Shown here: piece after piece, positions 8,797 to 17,489 of the stretch
Numbering within the stretch: the first letter of the stretch is position 1
Layout: every line of letters begins with the position of its first letter
Origin: Polynucleobacter meluiroseus
GTDB taxonomy: Bacteria; Pseudomonadota; Gammaproteobacteria; Burkholderiales; Burkholderiaceae
Assembly (NCBI GenBank): GCA_945947155.1
Contig: CAMEXM010000003.1
Span: 1-61,652, forward strand
Length of the DNA: 61,652 nt
Direction: 5' to 3'
Notes under the pieces: generated by a model
Told to the model about the DNA's origin: nothing
What the model saw: the letters and a program-made list of their open reading frames with translations, nothing else
Databases searched by the model: none
Translations under genes and position numbers: made by a program

Positions 8797-10690
8797 AGTC
8801 CAGCTGCAAATGCTGCTGCAAAGCGCGCACCTTGAGTAAGGATTCTTTAAGAATACTGCGATCGACCGAGTTCAGTTGCTTGATATCAATCGCATTGGGA
8901 TTGCCATTAATCATTACTTCATCAATCTGCACCGCCAGGCGCTGGGTTTGCAAAAACTCAAATGCCGTAATCCAAGCGGCGCTTTCTGCCTCAGGGACAT
9001 GTAGTGCGTGACCCACCGCCGCCAAACGTTCGCGCGTATTGATAGCCTCAATGCCATATGCCAAAGAAAAGATACGCGCCGCATCGACCATCAAAGCAGT
9101 ACCTTGGAGTTTTAAGTCGATGATGTCTTGGCCATTGATCTCAGTCGGCTCAATCGCGCCAAACCAATTGAGCGGTACGCGTAAATTCAGGGCATTCTCT
9201 GCGAGTAATTTTATAAAGCGCGGAATAGCAGTGGCCTTCACACGGACAAGCTCTTTTAGCGGAATCAATAAATCGGCATTGCCAGCAAGCGCGCGAAGAT
9301 CAAAAAAGATGCTAGCTTTTAACAAGTCCTCTGGATTGCCTTGCTCGATCCAGCGGTCAAAGCGACTGAGCCACTCTTGCTGCGATAAACAGAGTTCTGG
9401 ATTACTGGCCATGATGTTGCCCTTGCACAGCGGATAGCCGCACGCATCGAGGGCTTCATTCACTTCCCGAGCAAACTGCAGATAAATCAAACGCTGCGCC
9501 TCATCCTCCCCATCGGCATAGACCAAGGCATTGTCTTGATCGGTTGCAATGGTTTGTTCGCTACGGCCTTCAGAACCCAAGGCAATCCAGGCAAAGCGAC
9601 TGCGATTTAATTGATAGCGCTCGGCTGTCAAGGTAATTAACTGCTCGGTCAGCACATCATTCAAATGGCTTATTAGGGCCGTTAGTTGGCGGGCCTGTAC
9701 GCCTTGCCCCAAGAGATTGCGCGCAAATGTACGAATGTCATCAGCGCATTTCTTCAGAAGGGGAAGATCATCGGCGGCACGAATAGCGCTGCTGATATTA
9801 CTCAGCGATAAACGCTGCAAGGAAAATAAATCCCGCTCTGAAATAATTCCAACTAAGCGGCCCCGGTCAAAGATCGGTAAATGGCGAATATTAAAACGCG
9901 ACATCAATAGACCGGCCATCTCGGCGGTGTCGTCGACACTTAAGGTTTTGACTCCGGTCGACATCACACTTGAAATGGGTGTATCGAGATCTAAATTACT
10001 GAGGGTCACGCGCGATAAGACGTCGTAGCGGGTCAAGATACCCACAATAGTTTGTTCATCCTCGCAAATTAAGATCGACCCTACTTTCTTCTCATGGATT
10101 AGGGTCAGCGCTTCGCGCAGGGAGGTATTTGGGCTAGTCGTTAGCGGCTTTTTTAAACGCAAGTCACCCAGGCGACTTTCCAGCGATTGCTCCGCTAGGG
10201 CCTGCGATGCAAAGGAATTGCGTAAAGCGATGCGGGATTCTTGCAGCAAGCCCCAAATGCGATTACTTAAAAAATCACTAAAGGGTTTGGATTGGGCTTG
10301 CAACTGGCGCATCGCGGCGACCGGAAAGAGTAAGCAAAAGCAATCATCTACCGCACTGTAGGTGGTGGAAACCGGCCGATTTGCAAACGCCGAGCCAATC
10401 GAAAACAAGCTCCCTGCATCCAATAGAAAAGCGGTTTCTTCAATTCCGGGAATATCGCGGCGACCCGATACGCGCCCTTGCCGTATGAGATAGAGGCATT
10501 GAGGAGGGCCATCGGCCGGCGCGAGAATGCGTTCTTTGGGCGCAAAGTAGGCCTCGCGGGATTGCTTGAGAAAAAAATCAACATCAGCTTCGGCCATTTT
10601 CGAAAATGGCAAGCTTTGCATAATCTGTTGCCGTAAGTTTTGCACCAGACTATGGGAAGAGGAGGTAGGTTGAATGCCTTGCCCTGTCAT
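8786..10690 (-). CDS. cyclic-nucleotide-binding / CBS / DUF294 putative nucleotidyltransferase
   Basis: N-terminal cNMP-like domain, paired CBS domains (VGSILICEDEQTIVGILTRYDVL; IRHLPIFDRGRLVGIISERDL), GlnD-like GSEGRSEQTIATDQDNALVY. Confidence 0.92.
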   Translation of the reverse strand: MTGQGIQPTSSSHSLVQNLRQQIMQSLPFSKMAEADVDFFLKQSREAYFAPKERILAPADGPPQCLYLIRQGRVSGRRDIPGIEETAFLLDAGSLFSIGSAFANRPVSTTYSAVDDCFCLLFPVAAMRQLQAQSKPFSDFLSNRIWGLLQESRIALRNSFASQALAEQSLESRLGDLRLKKPLTTSPNTSLREALTLIHEKKVGSILICEDEQTIVGILTRYDVLSRVTLSNLDLDTPISSVMSTGVKTLSVDDTAEMAGLLMSRFNIRHLPIFDRGRLVGIISERDLFSLQRLSLSNISSAIRAADDLPLLKKCADDIRTFARNLLGQGVQARQLTALISHLNDVLTEQLITLTAERYQLNRSRFAWIALGSEGRSEQTIATDQDNALVYADGEDEAQRLIYLQFAREVNEALDACGYPLCKGNIMASNPELCLSQQEWLSRFDRWIEQGNPEDLLKASIFFDLRALAGNADLLIPLKELVRVKATAIPRFIKLLAENALNLRVPLNWFGAIEPTEINGQDIIDLKLQGTALMVDAARIFSLAYGIEAINTRERLAAVGHALHVPEAESAAWITAFEFLQTQRLAVQIDEVMINGNPNAIDIKQLNSVDRSILKESLLKVRALQQHLQLDYVR

Positions 10691-10838
10691 CGGTTAATTT
10701 GAAGGTAGATTAAGAATTTGTTTCATCGGAATAAGGTATGTGGGCGATCAGGTAATCAAACCCCTACAGTTCATCATATGTTCATTTGATTGACTTATCA
10801 ATACAATAGAAGCACTTCGATATAGTCAGGCAACCACC

Positions 10839-12098
10839 ATGAACCCCACTACCATCAACATCATCAGCAGTGTTATTTTTGCGTTAGCGATTATTCACAC
10901 CTTTTCCACTGCGTTTTTTGAAGGTCTGGCGCACAAGCAGCCCAACCACGCGGGGGTATGGCATTTGCTGGGTGAGGTGGAAGTGGTGTTTGGATTTTGG
11001 GCCATGGTCCTGGTTTCTTTCTTTTTTATTTACACCGGATCCGATGCGACGATTGCTTATTTAGAGAAACTTAACTTTACCGAGCCCCTCTTTGTATTCG
11101 TAATCATGATCATTGCAGCAAGCAAACCGGTTTTAGAGTTTTGCTTGTTCTTGGTATTACGCATCACGGCCATTCTGCCCGTTAAAAAGTCGGTGGGCTT
11201 TCTGTGGGTCACGCTGACCCTTGTCCCACTTTTGGGCTCGTTTATTACAGAGCCGGCTGCCATGACGGTTGCCGCATTGCTGCTGCGTGACTACTATTTT
11301 TCTAAACGCATTTCACCCCAGTTGATGTATGCGGGACTGGCGGTGCTCTTTGTCAATATCTCGATTGGCGGCGCACTAACCCCATACGCCGCGCCCCCCA
11401 TTTTGATGGTCGCAAGCACCTGGAATTGGGATCTGTGGTTCATGCTCGAAAACTTTGGCTGGCGCTCTGCTGCTGCGGTGAGTGCCAACTCTACTTTGCT
11501 GGTATTTTTGTTCTACAAAGAACTGCGTGGCTTCAACATCCAACCCAATGAAAAGAAAATTGATGCCATTCCGGTGAGCGTCATTTGCATTCACTTAGCC
11601 TTCTTAGTAGCAGTGGTCGTTTCAGTACACCACTCAGTTTTATTCATGGGCTTGTTTTTATTCTTTGTGGGCTACACCACGGCGTATGCACGCTATCAAA
11701 ATAAGCTCATCATTCGTGAGAGCTTGATGGTTGCATTTTTCTTGGCAGGGCTCGTTGTCTTAGGCAGTCAACAAAAATGGTGGCTGCAACCACTTCTAAT
11801 TAATCTAGACTCGACCTCAGTCTACTATGGGGCTACTGTCCTTACGGCCATCACGGATAACGCAGCATTGACCTACTTAGGCTCGCTGGTGGAAGGCTTG
11901 TCCGATGAATTCAAATACTCTTTGGTTGCCGGTGCCCTCACTGGCGGCGGTCTTACGGTCATCGCCAATGCGCCCAATCCAGCTGGTTACTCTATTTTGA
12001 AATCCAGCTTTAATGAAGGCGTCATTAGTCCGCTGTATTTATTTCTATACGCCGTTCCGCCCACAATCATTGCCATCATCGCCTTCCGCTTTATTTAG
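10839..12098 (+). CDS. putative Na+/H+ antiporter
   Basis: Polytopic membrane ORF; SFITEPAAMTVAALLLRDYYF, TAITDNAALTYLGSLV, VIANAPNPAGYSIL motifs of NhaD-like ion transporters. Confidence 0.82.
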   Translation: MNPTTINIISSVIFALAIIHTFSTAFFEGLAHKQPNHAGVWHLLGEVEVVFGFWAMVLVSFFFIYTGSDATIAYLEKLNFTEPLFVFVIMIIAASKPVLEFCLFLVLRITAILPVKKSVGFLWVTLTLVPLLGSFITEPAAMTVAALLLRDYYFSKRISPQLMYAGLAVLFVNISIGGALTPYAAPPILMVASTWNWDLWFMLENFGWRSAAAVSANSTLLVFLFYKELRGFNIQPNEKKIDAIPVSVICIHLAFLVAVVVSVHHSVLFMGLFLFFVGYTTAYARYQNKLIIRESLMVAFFLAGLVVLGSQQKWWLQPLLINLDSTSVYYGATVLTAITDNAALTYLGSLVEGLSDEFKYSLVAGALTGGGLTVIANAPNPAGYSILKSSFNEGVISPLYLFLYAVPPTIIAIIAFRFI

Positions 12099-12110
12099 GT
12101 CATTACCTAC

Positions 12111-12794
12111 ATGCCTAAACTGATTGCATTTGATGCTTACGGCACCCTCCTCGATGTCTATTCGATGGGGGTGTTGGCGGAAACGCTCTTTCCGGGTCAC
12201 GGGCAGTCTTTGTGTGTGCTCTGGCGTGATCGCCAAATTGAATACACCCGCCTGATTACGATGAGCGATCCTACGGGAGTGGTTCGCTATCAATCGTTTT
12301 GGGATCTGACCATTGCAGCCCTGCGTTTTTCCTGCAAACGCCTGGCAATCCCATTAAGCCAAGACCAGGAAGCGCAACTGATGGGGCAATATGCCAAGTT
12401 AAGCGCTTTCCCAGAATGCCAAGCAACACTGAGTCAGATTAAGAAAGCAGGGATCGCTACAGCAGTGCTCTCGAACGGCAATCAGACCATGCTTTCAGAG
12501 GCACTGCAAGCGAATCAACTCGGTAGCCTATTGGATAAAGTCATTTCCGTCGATGAGGTGCGCCAATTCAAAGTAAGCCCTGCCAGTTATGGTTTGTTAA
12601 CCAGTCATTTTGGTTGCGCTCCCAATGAGATCCTCTTCGTCTCCAGTAATGCCTGGGATGTAATTGGTGCGGGGTGGTTTGGGCTGACGACGTTTTGGGT
12701 TAATCGCCAAAATCTGCCTTTTGAAGAAATCGGTCCTAAGCCCACTTATACTGGGGCCAATTTAAACGACGTGCTGGCCAGCTTGCCCACGTAA
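12111..12794 (+). CDS. haloacid dehalogenase, type II
   Basis: FDAYGTLLDVYSM HAD motif I; SNGNQTML motif II; FVSSNAWDVIGA. Confidence 0.92.
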   Translation: MPKLIAFDAYGTLLDVYSMGVLAETLFPGHGQSLCVLWRDRQIEYTRLITMSDPTGVVRYQSFWDLTIAALRFSCKRLAIPLSQDQEAQLMGQYAKLSAFPECQATLSQIKKAGIATAVLSNGNQTMLSEALQANQLGSLLDKVISVDEVRQFKVSPASYGLLTSHFGCAPNEILFVSSNAWDVIGAGWFGLTTFWVNRQNLPFEEIGPKPTYTGANLNDVLASLPT

Positions 12795-12821
12795 CGGATA
12801 GTCTCCCGCCAAAGGATTGTC

Positions 12822-13481
12822 TTGGAATTTTCATCCCTCATCGATTTATTTCTTCACCTCGATAAAAACTTAGCGATCGTTGCCAATGAATGGGGCGTTT
12901 GGATTTACGTCCTGCTGTTTGCCATCATCTTTGTCGAGACTGGCTTTGTGGTGATGCCTTTTTTACCAGGCGACTCCTTGCTCTTTGTGGCTGGGGCCCT
13001 GTGCGCAGTCGGCGGCATGGATTTATATGTGCTGATGGCATTGCTCACCACGGCTGCCATCTTAGGTGATGCCCTCAATTATTCGATCGGGCGCTTCATC
13101 GGCAATAAGGTCTTCTCCTGGGAAAATTCGCGCTGGTTTAATCGCAAAGCATTTGATCAAGCGCATGCCTTTTATGAAAAGTATGGCCCCATCACGATTG
13201 TCTTGGGTCGCTTTATGCCCTTCATCCGCACCTTTGCTCCGTTTGTTGCTGGTGTTGCGCACATGCGTTACCCCATTTTTGCTTTTTACAACGTCATTGG
13301 CGGCATTCTGTGGGTCTGTAGCTTAACTGCATTGGGTTACTGGATTGGCGAGCACCCTTGGGTAAAAGCCAACTTCTCCCTCGTTGCTCTAGCCATGATC
13401 ATTATTCCTGGCCTGCCAGCGCTCTGGATCTTTAGTAAAGAAATGTTCAAAAAGATTCAGGCGCGGCACCGCTTGCACTAA
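12822..13481 (+). CDS. DedA family membrane protein
   Basis: ETGFVVMPFLPGDSLLFVAGAL and GRFMPFIRTFAPFVAGVAHM, DedA/VTT signatures; TTG start. Confidence 0.93.
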   Translation: MEFSSLIDLFLHLDKNLAIVANEWGVWIYVLLFAIIFVETGFVVMPFLPGDSLLFVAGALCAVGGMDLYVLMALLTTAAILGDALNYSIGRFIGNKVFSWENSRWFNRKAFDQAHAFYEKYGPITIVLGRFMPFIRTFAPFVAGVAHMRYPIFAFYNVIGGILWVCSLTALGYWIGEHPWVKANFSLVALAMIIIPGLPALWIFSKEMFKKIQARHRLH

Positions 13482-13592
13482 TGCATGCCCTGAAGGGCCA
13501 CAAAGCCCCATTTATATGCTTCAGCATAGTAAAAACAGCATTGGGAAGCCTGATGGGGAGAAATGAAACGAATTTGCTACAATTTAAGGCTT

Positions 13593-13669
13593 GGCGATTT
13601 AGCTCAGTTGGTTAGAGCGATGGAATCATAATCCACAGGTCCGGGGTTCGAATCCCTGAATCGCCACCA
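13593..13669 (+). tRNA. tRNA-Met (anticodon CAU), CCA encoded
   Basis: Cloverleaf: GGCGATT/AATCGCC acceptor, loop ATCATAA, CGGGG-TTCGAAT-CCCTG T arm, terminal CCA. Confidence 0.95.
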
Positions 13670-13676
13670 CATTTAG

Positions 13677-13706
13677 AAGCCACTGCAACCCTGCGGTGGC
13701 TTTTTT
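13677..13706 (+). terminator. intrinsic terminator after tRNA-Met
   Basis: AAGCCACTGCA..TGCGGTGGCTTTTTT hairpin plus T tract. Confidence 0.8.
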
Positions 13707-13716
13707 CTTAGGGGCA

Positions 13717-14337
13717 CTAGCCCCACAAATCCCCTTGCATGTCTCGCTTCGCAATTGCACGCACTTGATCAGCGATCGCGGTTTCTTGCCTTCCTGGTCG
13801 GTGGTTTATTGTGCTGCCAGCATTCAGTGTTCCGGGAGTGATGACCCGCATATACCAGCCGCAATACCCCGATTGCAACATTGCTTTTGCCGCGCCTTTA
13901 TAGCCCATGCGCGCATTAAATTTAAAACACGGCTCACGTAATTTGGTCACCACAAATTCCAGATCGCCAATCTGCAAGGTGTCGCCCACATACACCTCCG
14001 CTTCCAATAAGCCAGTGATGGTGAAGTTTTCGCCCATTGCCCCAGGCTGTAAATCCATTGGTTTTTTTAGTTCACGCGATAAAAGCGCATTCCAAAATGG
14101 GTAGTGCTCGTGTGGATAAGCGTAAATGGCTTTCTCAATTCCGCCATGCACGGTGGGGTCGGCCTGCTCGTCGCCAACCACACCCAAGGCATTGATGTCG
14201 ACTGGGTTTTGCTGGCTGATTTGGCTGATGTGACTGATGCTGTTCTTTTTAATACCGGACATCACCACGGTGCGGTCCAGGTGCTGGTTCGCAAATAAGG
14301 GATCTACTTTTCCACTATTGATTGAAATCAGTTTCAT
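13717..14337 (-). CDS. MOSC domain-containing protein (YiiM-like)
   Basis: MKLISINSGKV... GVVGDEQADPTVHGGIEKAIYAYPHEHYPFW; start set at the internal Met rather than the ORF-track Met. Confidence 0.93.
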   Translation of the reverse strand: MKLISINSGKVDPLFANQHLDRTVVMSGIKKNSISHISQISQQNPVDINALGVVGDEQADPTVHGGIEKAIYAYPHEHYPFWNALLSRELKKPMDLQPGAMGENFTITGLLEAEVYVGDTLQIGDLEFVVTKLREPCFKFNARMGYKGAAKAMLQSGYCGWYMRVITPGTLNAGSTINHRPGRQETAIADQVRAIAKRDMQGDLWG

Positions 14338-14339
14338 TG

Positions 14340-14654
14340 TTAGTAACGGCAACGCGCCTCGCTTTTGTACTTGGTGAAATACACCACTAAATCTGCCTCT
14401 GATTTGTATTGGGTGTAGTAAATGCGAGCCCGTGCATCGCTTTTGTATTTAGTGAAGAACCACACGCCCGGATCATTCTCACTTTGGTAGGGTGTTTCAT
14501 ACACAATGCAATTGGCCTCGGATTTGTATTGCGTCACAAATACCTTGGCATTGGCCTCGGACGGGTAACTTGTGATGTAAATCGGGGCTGCAATCGCCTG
14601 GATACCACCGGCAGCCAATAAAAGCAGTGCAAAAAGATGAAGGGGTCTTCTCAT
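14340..14654 (-). CDS. secreted short-repeat protein (DUF6150-like), six 13-14-aa units
   Basis: Signal peptide followed by repeated [IV]Y.T.Y[KPQ]SEA units. Confidence 0.75.
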   Translation of the reverse strand: MRRPLHLFALLLLAAGGIQAIAAPIYITSYPSEANAKVFVTQYKSEANCIVYETPYQSENDPGVWFFTKYKSDARARIYYTQYKSEADLVVYFTKYKSEARCRY

Positions 14655-14754
14655 GGTCCATCTATCTTACGGGCAGTCGCTGTCTTTTTGCTAGCTAGCG
14701 GCTGATTTCCCGTAAAATTGCAACTCGCCCCCAGTTATAAACCTGAAACGGCAT

Positions 14755-16101
14755 ATGAAAAAACTGTATATCAAAACCTTTGGCTGTCAAATGAACGAGT
14801 ACGACTCGGAAAAGATGGCCGATGTCTTGCATGCCAATGACGGCATGGAAGCTACCAACGATCCCACTGAAGCCGATGTCATTTTGCTCAATACTTGCTC
14901 GATTCGAGAAAAAGCCGAAGACAAGGTATTTTCTGACCTCGGCCGTCTGCGCGAACTAAAAAAACTCAAGCCCGAATTGCTGATTGGTGTGGGCGGCTGC
15001 GTTGCGAGCCAAGAGGGGCAGCAAATCATTAGCCGCGCGCCGTATGTGGATGTGGTCTTTGGTCCCCAAACCCTGCATCGCTTGCCCGACTTAATTGCGA
15101 AGCGATTGTCCAGTGGTATTTCTCAGGTGGATATCTCCTTTCCGGAGATTGAGAAATTCGATCATCTGCCCGCATCACGGCAGACCCGTGGCTCTGCCTT
15201 TGTGTCCATCATGGAAGGCTGCTCAAAATACTGTAGCTACTGCGTTGTGCCCTATACCCGTGGCGAGGAAGTATCGCGTCCCTTTGATGATGTCCTCACC
15301 GAAGTTGCAGGGCTTGCCGCACAAGGCGTTAAAGAAATCGTACTGCTGGGTCAAAACGTGAATGCCTACGTAGGCAAGATGGGTAGCAGTAATGAGCTTG
15401 CCGATTTTGCGCTTTTGATTGAATACATCGCCGAGATACCCGGAGTTGAGCGCATTCGCTTTACTACCAGCCACCCCAAAGAATTTACGCAACGCCTGAT
15501 TGATGTGTATGCAAAAGTACCCAAATTAGTTAGTCACCTGCATCTGCCGGTGCAGCACGCCTCTGATTCGGTTTTATCGGCGATGAAGCGCGGCTATACT
15601 GCCTTGGAATTCAAGAGCATCATCCGCCGCATGCGTGCGGTACGCCCCGACCTTTGCCTTTCCAGTGATTTTATTGTCGGTTTCCCCGGGGAAACGGAAG
15701 CTGATTTTGAAAAGCTTTTAGCCTTAGTCGCCGAATTGCAATTTGATAATAGTTATTGCTTTATCTTCAGCCCTCGCCCTGGCACCCCAGCAGCCAATCT
15801 GGCGGACGACACCCCATATGCGGTCAAACTCAAACGCCTGCAGACCTTATTGGCATTAATTGATACTCTGGCAGAGCGGATTAGCAAAGCAATGCTGGGC
15901 AAAGAAGAGCGCGTGCTGATTGAAGGCATCGCCAAAGACGGCATTAACTTACAAGGCCGTACTGAGAACAACCGCGTGATTCATATTCCAGCGGCTATTT
16001 CGGAGATGGATTCCTTAATCGGGACGATGATGGAGATTCGCATCACGGAAGTATTGGCGCATACCCTGCGTGGTGAGCGTGTCAACGCACTCGTACATTA
16101 A
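14755..16101 (+). CDS. miaB: tRNA-2-methylthio-N6-dimethylallyladenosine synthase
   Basis: [21 protein letters not shown]; radical-SAM [15 protein letters not shown] domain. Confidence 0.98.
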   Translation: MKKLYIKTFGCQMNEYDSEKMADVLHANDGMEATNDPTEADVILLNTCSIREKAEDKVFSDLGRLRELKKLKPELLIGVGGCVASQEGQQIISRAPYVDVVFGPQTLHRLPDLIAKRLSSGISQVDISFPEIEKFDHLPASRQTRGSAFVSIMEGCSKYCSYCVVPYTRGEEVSRPFDDVLTEVAGLAAQGVKEIVLLGQNVNAYVGKMGSSNELADFALLIEYIAEIPGVERIRFTTSHPKEFTQRLIDVYAKVPKLVSHLHLPVQHASDSVLSAMKRGYTALEFKSIIRRMRAVRPDLCLSSDFIVGFPGETEADFEKLLALVAELQFDNSYCFIFSPRPGTPAANLADDTPYAVKLKRLQTLLALIDTLAERISKAMLGKEERVLIEGIAKDGINLQGRTENNRVIHIPAAISEMDSLIGTMMEIRITEVLAHTLRGERVNALVH

Positions 16102-16106
16102 TTTTT

Positions 16107-16583
16107 ATGCCCACTAATAGCGCCCCATCTAAAGTGAAATCCTGCGCTGTCGAGATTCAATACGCCAGTCCTGCACTCGAGAAAAAAGTGAGCGCATTGG
16201 CCTCGAGCGCCCTCATAAAAAAATGGGTCCGTGCGAGCGTTAATCGCCCTGGCAATCTAACGGTGCGTTTTGTGAATCGCGCCGAAGGGCAAGCGCTCAA
16301 TAGCCAATTTAGAACGAAGCCCTACGCCACGAATGTGCTTACCTTCACGTATGAAATTAGTCAACATGAGCTGGCGGCCGATATCGTGCTGTGCATGCCG
16401 GTTGTCACCAGTGAAGCGCGCGACCAAGGTAAAGCAGTCAAGGCCCACTTAGCGCATCTCGTAGTACATGGTTGCCTGCATGCCGCTGGCCTTGACCACA
16501 TGACGCCGCGCGAAGCCAAGGCAATGGAAGCGCGTGAGGTAGCTATCCTGAAAACCCTAGGTTTTTCAGACCCTTACGCCTGA
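16107..16583 (+). CDS. ybeY: endoribonuclease / rRNA maturation factor YbeY
   Basis: HLVVHGCLHAAGLDH zinc motif. Confidence 0.96.
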   Translation: MPTNSAPSKVKSCAVEIQYASPALEKKVSALASSALIKKWVRASVNRPGNLTVRFVNRAEGQALNSQFRTKPYATNVLTFTYEISQHELAADIVLCMPVVTSEARDQGKAVKAHLAHLVVHGCLHAAGLDHMTPREAKAMEAREVAILKTLGFSDPYA

Positions 16584-16632
16584 TCTTGGGCCTACTTTTT
16601 TAGTTGACATTGTTCTACGCTATTCTGTTTGT

Positions 16633-17481
16633 ATGCCTGACCCCGATAAATCGCTGCTAGACCGCCTTGCTGAATTTCTAACGCCACAACCCACCAGCGC
16701 AACGGAGCGACGCCAGGAATTAATTGAAACCTTGCGTGCCGCCCAGACAGAGGGTTTCATTGATGCAGATGCCCTTTCGATGATTGAGGGGGTTTTTCAA
16801 GTCGGTGAATTATGTGCCCGGGATATCCTCGTTCCACGCGGGCAAATCGACTGGATTGATATCGACTCCTCGGTCGAAGAAGTGATTCAAACCGTTATAT
16901 CCGCAGCTCACTCGCGCTACCCTGTGTATGAAGGCAGCAAAGACACCGTCCTTGGCATCTTGCTTGCCAAAGACTTATTACGCCATGCCAGTGAAGCAAA
17001 CTTTCAATTGCGTGATTGGTTAAGGCCTGCCGTCTTTATTCCAGAATCAAAGCGCCTGAGTGTCTTGTTGCGGGATTTTCGCGATAACCGCAATCATTTG
17101 GCCGTAGTGGTGGATGAGTACAGCAATGTAGCTGGCATCATCACGATTGAAGACGTGCTCGAGCAAATTGTTGGTGATATTGAGGATGAGCACGACATTG
17201 ATGAGGATGCCGATAACGTTCTGCTACTGGCCAATGGTGATACCCGCCTCAAAGGCATTACCGAGCTCGAGCAACTGAATGCAGCCTTAGGCACGCAGTT
17301 TGATGACGATGAAGTGGAAACCGTAGCGGGTTTAATTACCCACCATTTAGGTCGCGTGCCTAAACTGGGTGAACGTGTGCGGATTGAGGGCATCGAGTTT
17401 GAAGTGCAGCGCGCCGATCCGCGGCAAATTCATGTATTGCTAGCAAGGCGCTTGGCATCTGACATGCCCGCATCAAGGTAA
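16633..17481 (+). CDS. corC: CorC/HlyC family protein (CBS plus transporter-associated domain)
   Basis: Two CBS domains, RDILVPRGQIDWID, C-terminal CorC_HlyC domain; ybeY-corC-lnt order. Confidence 0.93.
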   Translation: MPDPDKSLLDRLAEFLTPQPTSATERRQELIETLRAAQTEGFIDADALSMIEGVFQVGELCARDILVPRGQIDWIDIDSSVEEVIQTVISAAHSRYPVYEGSKDTVLGILLAKDLLRHASEANFQLRDWLRPAVFIPESKRLSVLLRDFRDNRNHLAVVVDEYSNVAGIITIEDVLEQIVGDIEDEHDIDEDADNVLLLANGDTRLKGITELEQLNAALGTQFDDDEVETVAGLITHHLGRVPKLGERVRIEGIEFEVQRADPRQIHVLLARRLASDMPASR

Positions 17482-17489
17482 GGTAAGCC

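Noticed and set aside
14340-14654. Tandem repeat considered as CRISPR or VNTR DNA repeat
   Set aside because: Repeats are about 39-42 bp, in frame and conserved at protein level (13-14 aa), with no unique spacers; it is coding repeat structure.
16584-16632. TTGACA before corC as a strong promoter
   Set aside because: No -10 hexamer at acceptable spacing (TATTCT is only 11 nt away); likely part of the ybeY-corC-lnt operon.
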